From positions 4,774,001 to 4,838,000 of the forward strand of contig CM075101.1 of assembly GCA_037576195.1 (NCBI GenBank): a stretch of 64,000 bases of DNA, given 5' to 3'. This document shows, piece after piece, positions 36,491-47,883 of this stretch. The stretch comes from Phytoseiulus persimilis (Eukaryota > Arthropoda > Arachnida > Mesostigmata > Phytoseiidae). The position numbers were made by a program, and so were the translations under genes. Within the stretch, counting starts at the first letter, position 1. Every line of letters begins with the position of its first letter. Below the pieces are notes generated by a model that had not been told where the DNA came from, made no database searches, and saw only the letters and a program-made list of their open reading frames with translations.

Positions 36491-37219
36491 ATGTCTCGCC
36501 GCTGCTCGTATGCCGGGATGCAACAACAGTCCGCTCCACTGACAACTGCAGCTCCGACGAGCGCGAACGACTACAGCAAGAAAATCCACTTGTTCGAAAC
36601 CCTCCGCAACAGGATGTACCAACGAAGCCTTGAAGTACCGTCGCAGCGGCAGCCGAGCCGGCGGACCAGCCGCAGCAACGACAACGCGGTAACCTCTGAC
36701 ATCGACTGCTCGCAACAATCGATCCTCAACGCGATGGATCGTTTCGTGAAGGCTGTGAACAATATGGACTCAACGGTGCTTGTTCCTAGTCGCCTCAAGG
36801 ATATGGATGTCGGGGGGCGGGTGTCTCCTCCTCCGAACATGCAAGTTGAGGATTTGCACACGTTCTTCACGGTGCTCAACGACGTCAAGAACGAACTCTT
36901 GTGGGGACCCGACCTGGGCAACGGGCTCCAGATCCTCTCATCGTCGAGTTTCGGTTCCGGTCTCCGAGTTCCATCCGTCACCACGCACACGAGTCACAAG
37001 CGGCAACCGAGCAACGGGTCCCTGGGCTCGACGGCGTCGGATCTCGAGACCGACAACGACTCGGTTTCTGACTACACCGACGCGCCGGAACAGAGCACGC
37101 AACTGGCAACGGCGTTCCGTGTCCACTTGCAAGGCCTGCACACGATACTCCATCAGCTGGCGGACTCGGCAGACTACCTGTCCGCTCGCTATCAGGAAGA
37201 AGTGGAATCATCGCAATGA
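36491..37219 (+). CDS. MID1IP1-like: Spot14/MID1IP1 family protein
   Basis: Family members (THRSP and MID1IP1) bind acetyl-CoA carboxylase, promote its polymerisation and raise fatty acid synthesis; MID1IP1 also binds microtubule-associated MID1. This is one uninterrupted frame of 242 residues (human MID1IP1 183). The N-terminal core NAMDRFVKAVNNMDSTVLVP (about residues 80-99) matches human [20 protein letters not shown]. It is followed by DLHTFFTVLNDVKNELLWG (human YVLLKSIRNDIEWG) and the C-terminal helix FRVHLQGLHTILHQLADSA (human YHLRGLHTVLSKLTRKA). About 75 extra residues precede the core and a Ser-rich acidic linker lengthens the middle. The first ATG is assumed; a later start at the second Met (MQQQSAP) is possible. 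The length of the vertebrate family and its single coding exon both fit. Confidence 0.87.
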   Translation: MSRRCSYAGMQQQSAPLTTAAPTSANDYSKKIHLFETLRNRMYQRSLEVPSQRQPSRRTSRSNDNAVTSDIDCSQQSILNAMDRFVKAVNNMDSTVLVPSRLKDMDVGGRVSPPPNMQVEDLHTFFTVLNDVKNELLWGPDLGNGLQILSSSSFGSGLRVPSVTTHTSHKRQPSNGSLGSTASDLETDNDSVSDYTDAPEQSTQLATAFRVHLQGLHTILHQLADSADYLSARYQEEVESSQ

Positions 37220-37283
37220 GGAGCCCGAGGGAAAATCGGAGGACGGCCTGTGGTGAGCGACTCGAAGCCGATCGTCGACCTAG

Positions 37284-37316
37284 CTTTAGCTGGCTAGTTT
37301 GTTAGCTAGCTGAAAG
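37284..37316 (+). other. Short hairpin in the 3' untranslated region
   Basis: CTTTAGCTGGCTAG, a short loop, then TAGCTAGCTGAAAG, giving an imperfect stem of about 13 pairs, 65 bases after the Spot14-like stop. Function unknown; could be chance. Confidence 0.35.
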
Positions 37317-38651
37317 TTACCTGTTCTTATCCTATGCATAATTTATTCAATCACATGTGTCACGATGAGCACACAGTGTTTATGGGATGTATCGAGAGTT
37401 GTTGCTTCTGGAACCATTATTTTATTCTCGATGCCGTTCCAAGTCGATCACCTCTAGCTTCGGAATTCCGATGAGCGAGTTCAGACGAAAACCGGCTCCG
37501 CTCCGTTGGAATCGAGAGCTTCTTCGAGAGCTCTTGGAAGTAGCGAGGTGCCGACCCGCGCGCTCCACGCTCGGTGCCGTGCTGGGTGATCGCTTGACCA
37601 TATTCACAGTTAGAAAGAGTGTTCCCTCCCGATGGGCTAACGGCGACGTTCGGTTTGCCGGGCCGCAACCGAAGAACTCTCTGAGACGGAGTCGGCATGA
37701 ATGAACGCTGCATTGGTGGCCTGCAATGGAAACCTGAGCAGCTTACCATATCGCGCACAGAGCAGAGAAATTCGCTGTCGTACCGAAGATAATGTGGCCA
37801 GTCGCTGGCGCCGGTTCGCTCGGATTGGGAAGGAGGTGGAGGAGAAAAACAGGATGGCGACGAGAAATGTTTTCAAAAAGTGGAGTTGAAGTTGTAACTT
37901 AGTGCAGCACCATCCAGTGCTCTGTCTAAGATCGGAATTTCAGGTCCACCGATCGAGTCTGTGAAACTAGTTCTTGAGTGGTTCCTCATTTGGACCGATT
38001 AGGCTATTCCAATAAAGAGTTCCACGAATTTATTTTCATACGAAAATATTTCTCTTGTTTTCAATCGACCTCTTCTTCTCCGCGCCTGCAGTTGTATTGC
38101 GCAGGTTACCACGGTTTTTGGGCGACGTTAGACTACAGAATCATGAGCGTCAATCAAAAAGTATCTCTGTAATCAGTGACCGAAAGAATTTTTTGCATAA
38201 GGTCAAACGAGCAATGTCGTGACGCAGGAAACCGACACCTGGGCAGGAGCTCGGTTTCGAATCGAATTTGTTCAGTAGTCGAGGTGGGAGCCGATGAGAA
38301 ACAGCTATTCCCCCGGGGAGATCATGAAACTCATCTGAGTGAGCGATATGGGAATTCCGGCGGATCCTGCTCGCTGGATTTCACAACACAGTGAAAAACA
38401 GACCAACTCTCCGCAATGAGACTCTGGATTCCATAACTTGATCGTGTCGGCTACATCGTCAGAAGATGAGATAAGACACGTGTTGGGAATCGCTTCGGAT
38501 ATCGTTCAACAGAAGTTCACCAAGACCGCATCTGTTTGTCAAGCTCCAAGGTTCCCTCCTGAAAGCGTGTTGAGCAACTTATCGAGTGCCGGATCGAGCA
38601 GCATCGAGACGACAGTGGTTATTTCGCATTACACATCGATGAGCTCGCTGA

Positions 38652-39052
38652 AACCCGCGGCATCGAGCAAGCCCACCTGGAAGCGCCTCCGCTCGGCGTC
38701 ATCTGACGGGAGGAGATCCCCCAGCTAGTGGCACAAGAGGTGGGGAAGCAAACAAGACTCTCCCCGGAGCTCGGTCAGCGATAGGGAAGTACCACGATGT
38801 ACCGCCATCGCTGTGCTCGTCATTCGGTCATCGCGTTTCCCGAAAGTCTTCGACGTCCGAGTTGAAACAATATGATGGGTTCTCCCGAGCGCTCATCGGT
38901 GGAGTCGTCAATTCAATATCCCACTCAGAACTCGAAGGGAGAAGCACAGTTTTTCGAGAACGTGTTTCTCGGTGGCAACAGGAACTTGCGACGCTCCATG
39001 AGAGCTCGTTCTGATGATCCGGTCGAAGGGCGATCGATAGTGACGCCGCGCT
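38652..39052 (+). CDS. Unassigned open frame, possible internal or terminal exon
   Basis: An open frame of about 133 codons without an early ATG. Its second half reads like folded protein (GFSRALIGGVVNSISHSELE, VFRERVSRWQQELATLHESS) and ends at a TGA. A possible acceptor, CCCCAGCTAG, lies at 38720-38729 inside it. No family recognised; the upstream frame at 38438-38728 could be a neighbouring exon in another phase. Confidence 0.22.
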
Positions 39053-42000
39053 GCCGCCGGCAAACACCGAGGGCGATCTAGCCCGTGAACGGGTTTCGTG
39101 CGTTTTCTTCCTTTTCGAAAGTCAAGAAAGCATCGGCGGGCGACACTCCACCGTGCCGTCACAAACAGCGGAAGCCCCTTCTTCGGTTCCGAAGGCAATT
39201 CTCTAGCCACTGACCCAATTTTCTGGTTGAACAGAGCTATTCGGCAAATTGTCCACAGCTGAATTCTGTGGCTTCCTCCTCCCGAAATTTACGTAACTTC
39301 TGATCCGGCCCGACTGGACACTTTTAACGGTTCGCGTGTCCGACGTCATCCCGGGCACTCAGCCGATCGGTCTTGATCGGCCGAGCTCCAGCCAGCGTGG
39401 ACAGGCTCAGGATATTCCACGAGACCATGATGAAATTCCGCAGTGCTTGAAGCGTTATCGTAGTCTCGTCCCGTGAGATAGCATCTCGCTCGTACGATAT
39501 TCAAGTCGCTATCGTCTACGGTAGTTCACGGCACTATCTTGACTATGTTTGACTTTTGATCACACGCGGTCCAATGTCGATGTGGATGACCGGCGAATCG
39601 CAGATATCATCAATTGTCGATCTAGATGGCTCTTCGACAGAACCTGAGTGAATCTGATCGAGCAACCGGCGCTCCTCTGGACTTGCTCACTGCGGCCCTT
39701 GGTCTCGAGGCTGCGTCGTGTTTGATCGTCCGACGAATAAAAACCGAGGCTCGCTCAAGACGCCGAAAAAATCTCTCTCCGCGTTCCACACAGCCGCTAT
39801 CTCAGAATCCTCAAATGGCTCGACGCTATCGCGAATCCCTGCTCGAATGAGCTGTCAGGTTTGTGTCACAGTTGTTTGTCGGAGAGAAACGGACTTAAAT
39901 ATCGGATGTGTTCGAAGTTTCTCCGGGGCTCCAACGGAGTTCCATGTCATTAGTGTCCCTGCCGGCGAGGAGAGGGAAAAGGTATCCGGATTTGCTCGGA
40001 TACATCTCCTAGCAGTTCCTCGAGTCACAAGGTCGCATCGATCTGAAGAGCGTCTCCACGCAAAACGAGTCAGACAACTCGAAAGTCTCCCGAGGAACTT
40101 CTTATCGCGAATTGGAATCGTCTTCTGGAGAACACGCGAGTGAGCGAGCGAAATGTTCAGCTTTCCGGACCCAATCGTTTAGTTTCTAAGGAGAGCGAAG
40201 AGTTTCGGAGACTCATTACGCATTTCCAGCGGATGGCGCTCAAGTTGAAGAGAAAGAGATGCGCGATCCGATTTGCTCGACGGACTCCCGAAATGTGATT
40301 CATCCGTTGATGCTCGTAGCTGAGTACGTTACGGAAACTGACGATGCGAAACGATATCTTCGGAGAAGCTTCTCGACCGACACGGCGCCGCGTTCGGTCA
40401 GCGTTTCATCAGTCGGAATCTCAACTACAATGACTGGAACAGTAGGTCGTACCCACGTTCGGAGTAATTAGCGGAGCAGAAGAAGTTGGTTGCGCGAACT
40501 GCGACCGCCATGGAACCAGTCGCGGATTCGGATTACTGGAAAGCGCTCGGAGTGACGGGAGAAGTCATCGACAAAATTACTTCTGGCAGGGATTCGTCGA
40601 TGATCCGCCGACTGTTGCAGACGACGGGCCTGTACGCTGCCTCTGGATCCGAGACTTCCGAACAGAAAGATTTCCAATCTTGCCGGCGGAGCGGAGTATC
40701 TTCGTAATCTTCGCAGTTGCTGCAGAAGACGTCACGTCCTGGAAGCGCCTGCTCGGCGGCTTGTGACGTCAGCGAGGGAATTCACAATGGTCAGTGGCCG
40801 GGGATAAAACAACACACTTGTCGGCAGAAAGACACTTCAAGGCTCCGTCAAGCTGAGCAAGTCAGATTCTGCTGGAATGAGAAAGATTCACAGCTCACTG
40901 AGCACTCCGCCGTAGGAGGAAAACGCTAGAGGCTGGTACAGTTTATTCATTCCGATGCATTAGATCAGAATATCCGGGTCAAACCCTCGATTGCGGAGGG
41001 TCTCAGATGGAGCCCCCTTTTGATGGAGCTGTTGCTCCGCTCATCTCGGACAACAGGCTCACGAGGCTCAAGGTATTCCGTCCTGTTCTTCGGACCCTCT
41101 ATTTTGGATCGGGCAAATCGAAGTAGCGGGGAGAATCGTCTTCCCCGAAATTTTCTCTGCCACTTCTTGACGTCACACGGGATGCTGACAAACATTCGAA
41201 TCTTCGCTGCGATGGTCACGGAAAGTACAGAGGGATGAATGCACCAGCCTCACCATCTCGAACACCGCAGGAAAAATCTTCGAGCGGAATTGATTTTTGA
41301 GGAAGAACATTTTCTGACTTCATCTCGAGCGAGCGAACTACAAAATTTATGGCTTCGGATATACCGCTTCGAGGAAGCTGGTAAGAGCAATCAACGCCCG
41401 CATACTTCTGCTCAACGCGGGGTGATTCGGTACCGTAGGCTGAGCGACTCATTACGACATCTGGAAACTCGGGAACCGTTCTCAGAGCACCGAACCCACC
41501 TCCTGGGGCTCTGACCTCCCTCTCACGCTCCACAAAACGTCAATGCAACTATTCAGTCTGCCACAGATCATGCCCACTGCTCGTTCATTCTGTTGGTCTT
41601 TCATCAATGAAAACTCTCGACTTATTCGAAAGGGTATGTCAGACGTTTATTGATAGTCGAGTAAGCTTCATTCGAAGAATATATGGAGGCCACAGACACG
41701 GGCAATCCCTTATCTATCTCAAAATTCGGGTGTATCCTCTCAGTTTGGTAATATGATAGTCGCCTCAGCTCATTCAGTGGTCGTGAGCTGTTTTCGGATG
41801 AATCAGATCAGACATTGATTTCTGTGATTCGATGGAATTTACACATGGTAGGAATGGATTCAATGGGCATCACAAGTTTCATTGTAAGACTAGCGGAGTT
41901 CGGAGAATTTTCGGAAACGGCGTTTTCTGGCTGCCTTTGAATGTCAGATGCGAACCTGCGAGTCCGCTCCACTTTTCGGGGCCTTAACGCAACTCCGGGA

Positions 42001-43049
42001 ATCTCCGAGAGGAGAGAACGTAACATTTGATTAAGGATGCCATGAAGATTTCAAAATTTCACATGGGCTGCTCTGCTATCGAATGGCGTTGGCGATCCCT
42101 TCGCACAGTCGCAAAGATTCGGAGGAAGAGAGTCGGGGGTCGTTCACTGGATCCTGGGGAGATCCATACAAAGCTGTGTCGATGTTTCGCAACTACGAGT
42201 ATCATTGATGAACGATTGAATAATTATCGCGGTTTGATCGAGCATGAATGAAGTATCGGCTATCGTGCATACAGATCTCACGGCTCTGGATGTGTCTGAC
42301 CCGGTGATCGACGTGGAAATAGGTCCTATCAAACACACAAGACCACTTCAAATCACTCCAAATGTGCGTCATATTTTTGAGACTTCAAGTGGTTCTTGCG
42401 CCTTTCCGGCTTTACCTACGAATATGTATACCGACACTTGCATTTCAGAACTGCTGTGACCTCTGATATAAAATCCACCCCGACAAATTGATGTTGCGCC
42501 CCGAAAATATTCAGCGCACACCCAGTACACATCGGAGGTGATCACAAGAGTGTTTTGGACGATGTCGTGACATCAGAAATGAACTTCGAGCTTCGAGGTC
42601 CGTCGGAGCAAAGGACGCTTCTAAAACCACAAAATAGAAAATCGCAGCTCATGGTGGGATAACATTGGATTCGTGGTAGGACGATCGTAACCTCGAATCT
42701 GTCGAACCGGATTCAAGCGCAACGAAGCGCGTAAATCACGATCCAACTCGACAGCTAGCGTGGAAAAGAAATACAGAGATGATTGAAGACGGCGAGAATA
42801 TCCCAGACTCTCGCGAAGTGAAGCGAACAGGGGAATTTGTTTCAAGTATCCAGAAGCTGCACAAAGAGCGGCTACAAACCAGTACTCGACCGGAGCAGCC
42901 TGATCTCCGAAAACCGGGGGAAGTGAGAAGTTCGCCAGGGACGAATCCACTCCCACTCTACCAGATGTACGATTGGCAGAGATACCGAGACAATCAAGTT
43001 CTCGGATGAGAACCGATTTGTTTTTGAAGTGTTTTGATGGTTATTCCAA

Positions 43050-43219
43050 TTATTTCCTCGAATTCGGATTCTTGGTACCCATTCTCGGCAGCCAACGAAT
43101 AAAAGGAAACAGCGTCATGGTGAGACCGTGATTGGCCACTGAGATGGAATCGATGTCTTCTGCGTCGATGAAGGAGGCGAGGATGTGTTCGAAAAGTTCA
43201 AGGGCCACCATCGTCTCAC
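43050..43219 (-). CDS. Unassigned candidate exon
   Basis: Minus-strand frame with protein-like composition (MVALELFEHILASFIDAEDI, HGLTMTLFPFIRWLPRMG), preceded by a TTCAG acceptor near 43220. It either runs to a TAA at 43050 or splices out at a GGTACC donor at 43079-43074. The alternating hydrophobic pattern suggests helices. I could not connect it to other exons or name a family. Confidence 0.25.
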
Positions 43220-44554
43220 TGAACTAATCGGCGCTTCCTTTCGCAACAGTACCGTGCCGCCGACGACGACGAACATTCTGCTCAATGATTCCGCTTCGAG
43301 ATTTGGTTTCAGAAGAAGTTCCGAAACATTCCATGGGTCGAGCTTCATCCACTGCATACTCAGTGCCTTGCGTGGATCTCGTGTATACATCAGCGATTTC
43401 CAGCTAACCAAGGGATCACGGAAGCTCGAAACTTTGTTGGTTGGATCGTGGCTGTCACATGCCGAGTAGAACGAAGACGAGATCTTGTAATAGGAATGCT
43501 TGGACCGTCGTCCTGTCGATTAAAGCCTAAGGTGGCCTTTTGTGGCGGCCGAAGTAGGTTGTCCGACCTCAAATGAGACCCGTCGCTTTCGGGGAGACCG
43601 GATAGATTGCTAAGTGAGCGCCTTGATTCAAAGTTCCACTTGGGGGAGTTACAGCTCGAGTCCGCTCTGACAATCGGCAAGGCTCCAAGACGTCATAGCA
43701 CTTGAATAGAATGAATTTTTCGGCTTAGCTAGCGGGGAGAGTCATCGAAGACAGAGAAGGGCAATTCCAGGAAGTGTTGGACAGGGTGTTTGATTGGTGT
43801 CGTGAGTGCGTAGAAAAGTTGGGGGCCTTACGGCGGAGGTGACTTCATGCTTAGTGACGTAACGCATTTAACAAGCCTGCGACGGAATTAGCACGTGTCG
43901 ACAGAATGGCCCACTCCTCTCCGTTCTCATAGTCCTACGTCACCAGCAACGCGATCTCCTGATCCTTTGGTGGGGACCTGATTCCGAGTCAGATTCTCTG
44001 GAGCGAATCTGCCTCAACCCCAGGAAAGCCTCCGCAGACGTTGCGGAGAGCCCACCTTCGACAGGCCGTTAGAAAGGCCGGTTTCTCCCGCGAGGCGCCG
44101 AGTGCTTATCGTGCTGAGATCTCGTAGAAGGGACGTAGAAGAAGACGTCCCTCACGACGGAATTCGATCTGGTCCAGACGCGTTGGTGAGTTCAGACTCG
44201 AGTTCTGAATTTGATTTCCCGCAGAAGTAACGCGGAGCGCGGTGGTCCCCCAGATTCGGCCACGTAGCAAGAATCGCCCGAATAACACTCATTACGGTGT
44301 TTAGGGTGTCGGAGGGAATGCAACCAGTCGAGCTGAGTCGGGGAGTGGTCGACCGGACAGGTGGATACGAATAGCATGACTGCCTGATCGGCGGCGGAGT
44401 CCATTCTGTTTTCTGCCGGCCACCGAGATGCCGATCAGATGATTCTTGGCGCGTCATCCACAATGTAGCGGAATCCGTCATCTCCCCTCGGAGATTTTGT
44501 TGAGCAGAGCGAACCATGAGAATTTGAATGCTTTGAATGAACTGCGCCGAGGTA

Positions 44555-47500
44555 TTAAACAACGTTCATCGAGGACGAAGGGAGCAGCACGGTGTTGTTG
44601 TTGATTCTCGACGGTGCGATTTCCGAGTTTTCATTGTAATCGCTGTCCGCCAGGAGCACGGTGCGCTCCTCGAGTCTCTGAAAGGGGGTTCGGTTCTGAA
44701 TTCCTCGAACAGGGTTCTCGAGCACTAACAACTTAACTCCAAAACGATCATCGCTCACCTGAGGACGGTAGAATCGGCGGAACGACCTGGCGGGGTCGAG
44801 GAGGATCTGCATAGCAGCTGAGCGAGTTTGGCTGAAGTCGTCGTCCAGGGTTCCACCTGACAGATCGTCTGCGAGAGAGAACTTCTGAGCTGGATTCGAT
44901 TTCATCGTTGCTGTGCTGCAATGAGCCACAAGTGTGCCCCGGGGACTGGGGAGGGGGGAGCGCAACATCAAGTGCTCGCTGGCCAATGCGGCTGTTGGCC
45001 TACGCAGCAAAAAGGATTCCGGCGCGAGAGAAAGGGAGCTCTGGAAAGCGGAAATCAAAGTCGCCTCGGCAGTCTTCCTCCCAGGATAGGAAAATTCGGT
45101 CTCCAAGTTAATTACGGAACTGCCTCGGCAAAGCCCATGCTGCGCGGATCCCGTTCTTCTCCGAGGGAGCTCAGATTGGATCCTGACCACGGATTCGGAA
45201 GAACGCCAGGGGCTGAGGAAACGAGCGCCGCTGTTTCTCCGGCCGGGGATTCGACGCGAAAGCCTCTGGTCGCAGCTCTGACTTCCCGCGTGTTCCGCTG
45301 TTTCTCCTCCTGATTGTGTTCTCTGACGGTTGACCGATCTCGAAATACGCACTCCAGCCGGAAGAACCACTCGTTCCCAAACGAGTTCCGCCGCGGTATC
45401 TTGAGCCCGGCCCAGACCTCGTTTCGTATCGGTCGGGAAAGTCACGATCAGTGGTACGCGAATGTCACGGGCCTCAGTCCCTCAGCAAGGAGTTGTTCGA
45501 GTACCGATTTTCAAGATACATCAGAGCGTCGGAAGTGGAACTCGTGCGGGTGGGACGTTTCTCGCTATACGATAAATACCCCGTTTGTTTGCGTATGTTG
45601 TTCGCCGGCGGCGTCGGAGTCACCGCTAGCTTCTCGGAAGACAGCAGAAGGATGAGGAGGAACGCAGCTGCCCCAAACCGCGCCCGTCTCCACCTGTATC
45701 CCGACGTGTTTTCCCAGCGAGCATTCCTCATTGAAAGCAATGATTTATTCCGACCCCGAGCTGCGGATGAAGGTAAAAGCGCTCTTTCGCTGCTCTGGAG
45801 CACCTTCACTTCTTCAGACTTTTTTGTTATGAACTGATGTTGGAGGAGGGTCTATTGTTGCCTCACCCAGTGTCGCTGTTGACTGCGTCTAAATCTGGAT
45901 ACGGAACTCTTCACCGCTCCCTCGCAGGAAAAGTTCAGATTGAGTTCCCGCTGTGTATACAACGCTCGAGGCTTCCACGATTTCCCTGCAGAATCTGCTT
46001 CGCACATCGCAGCCAACTTCCGACACCCTAATGTGGAACACGGGAAATAACCAAGAAGAAGAAATAGTTCTCACCGTTCGAAGCCTCCTTGTAAATGAGA
46101 ACGCAGCTCAGGAGAGCCAAGACCACGACTGTTGATAAAACCTGAGAGGTCGGGGAACTTTTAGCTGGGATCGGGATCCTCCATAACGGGGTTCGGGGAG
46201 GAGCCTGACGGCGGCCAATCTCGGAGGCAACAATAAGACTCACGGTGGGGTCCTGGTTGGGATTCTGTCGCGTGTTCGTTCGAGACTTCGATTTGAAACT
46301 CCACTCACCATTGACACAGCGATGAGCCACGCCGTCGAACTCAGGTCCTCATCAGAGTAACCCAACGATGGGAATTTCACGGGTCTCGGAGTGACTAGAG
46401 TGCTATTGCTGAGCTCTTCTGTACGATGAAAAAAGAGGGATTTGAATGATCCATCGCCTGTTGCCCGTGCGTTTTCGGATCAAGAACCATTCCGGCTGCT
46501 CGCCTGAGACAGTTCGACTTCGGGCTTACCGGGACTTTGCATTGTGGTATTGCCAGTGACGTGGGTGGATATGTACAGAACCGAAGCTTCTCCAGGCCCG
46601 ATTCGGTTGGTTGCCCACATTTTGAACATGTAGAGTGCGTTTGGACGCAAATGGTACACGAAGAACTGTCTCTATTGGGAGGTTACGCACCGTTAGTTCA
46701 AATCGGAAACTAATCCCGCCGTCGCAACGCGGCGCCGAAAGTTGCTGGTGAAATAGCTCGCGGCATGCTCCGAACGAGCGCGGTGGACCGTGAGATGCCA
46801 CAATTGTGACTTACAGCGGCAGGACTGATGTGGATCGGCAGATGCGTCGATCGATGATGCTCGGCATCTAAGCTTTTCGAGGCAGCTTCGGAGTCGAGAT
46901 TGTGCGCGAGGGAGGTGACGCTTATTTGCAGAACTTGTTGGTATACTAGGGTGAAGTGCGTAATTGGAGAGCCACCGTCTCCGTGGATCGCCCATCTGAT
47001 CGAAGCGTAAACCATGGACGGCGTCACAGTGAGATTCGCCAACTTCTCAGGGGGAGCTGGACGGAGATTCGAGAGTATAATTTAGAATCAGGGACTCTCC
47101 CACCGCATGCCTGCACGCGCATCCGTTCGTGCGCATGTATGTGCGCGCGCATGCATGTTGAGGAAATGAATTCAATCAGATACATACTTCTAAGTGCCAC
47201 ATTGGCCGACATCACAGGAACGTTGCGGAGCTCAGGGCCGACGGGTTGGCACGTGTAGTTGCCGCCGTCACTTTGCGTGAGATTCGATTTAAGGATGTTG
47301 ATCTGATGTTTCGAGATTCTCCAGCCCGAGAGGGGACCGACGATGATTTCGTCATCCTGCGAGGAGTTATCATGATTCAAAGCCGTCCGGAATCTCAGCA
47401 GGTTTCATCATTCATTCTTCCTTATGTCTTTCAGCGCTAGCTCCGACATTTATCTGTCGTCAGTTCACGACGTTCTAAAATTAGAAGCTTCAAGTGGCCG

Positions 47501-47883
47501 ACTCGGGAAGGTGGAAGTTGTACGAAGCTCTCCAGGGCACGCCTGGAGGAACACGACGCGGAATGCTTTCACATTTAAGAGCGAGTCGAATTCGAAGGAA
47601 GGAGGAATTCTGCCAACAACCAGTTTTGCTTCGCACACACGGAGAGAACGTACATTTGGTGGGAAGACTTGAGGAAATTTCATTTTGGCACATTGACTGA
47701 AATTCCCCCCAAAGTCAACAGGAGTTCCCTGTTGCGAACGAACCTTTTTCCAAACAACGCCGGTCGCCTTCAACTTCGCCAAGCCATTGATCGAGATATT
47801 GCAGTGGAGAGTGAGCCGCGACCCCAGATCGCCGTGCACAACAATCTTGTTTGGCCATGCCGCGAGGATGTGCTGTTGACCAC
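44555..47883 (-). CDS. Ig/FN3 single-pass cell-surface receptor, 5' end missing
   Basis: Exons on the minus strand: 47744-47883, 47188-47356, 46815-47056, 46530-46671, 46309-46418, 46075-46141, 45867-46027, about 45116-45417, 44759-44915, 44555-44677; the phases agree, with the start of the eighth exon uncertain. Two exons form an Ig domain (RLTLHCNISI, VVWKK, QSDGGNYTCQP). A fibronectin type III domain follows (PPEKLANLTVTPSMVYASIRW, split, then YHLRPNALYMFKMWATNRIG). A membrane helix spans the next junction (AWLIAVSM joined to VLSTVVVLALLSCVLIY). The cytoplasmic tail is about 240 residues, basic then Ser/Asn-rich, ending NNNTVLLPSSSMNVV. Sequons such as NLT and NYT suit an ectodomain. Probably an arthropod adhesion or guidance receptor; no named subfamily can be assigned. 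The signal peptide and any further Ig exons must lie upstream of 47883. Confidence 0.75.

Larger units (their letters stand above)
37320..44540. other. Long intergenic region with scattered candidate exons
   Basis: No gene could be assembled. Two pieces look better than background and have their own entries (38652-39052 plus and 43050-43219 minus). Other frames (38438-38728 plus, 39718-40143 plus, 40486-40707 plus, 42621-42956 minus) are open for 70-140 codons but show no motif and no matching splice phases. Much of this stretch is GC-balanced and CpG-rich, which makes long chance frames common. Confidence 0.3.

Noticed and set aside
44760..45445. Single 296-residue minus frame read as one protein
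   Set aside because: Splice sites and phase show that it is a read-through of intron and exon sequence; only its last part, split by an intron, belongs to the receptor tail.
45451..45837. 128-codon plus-strand frame with an apparent splice-bounded piece
   Set aside because: It lies in an intron of the minus-strand receptor, has no family resemblance, and overlaps an equally open minus frame, so it is probably chance in CpG-rich DNA.
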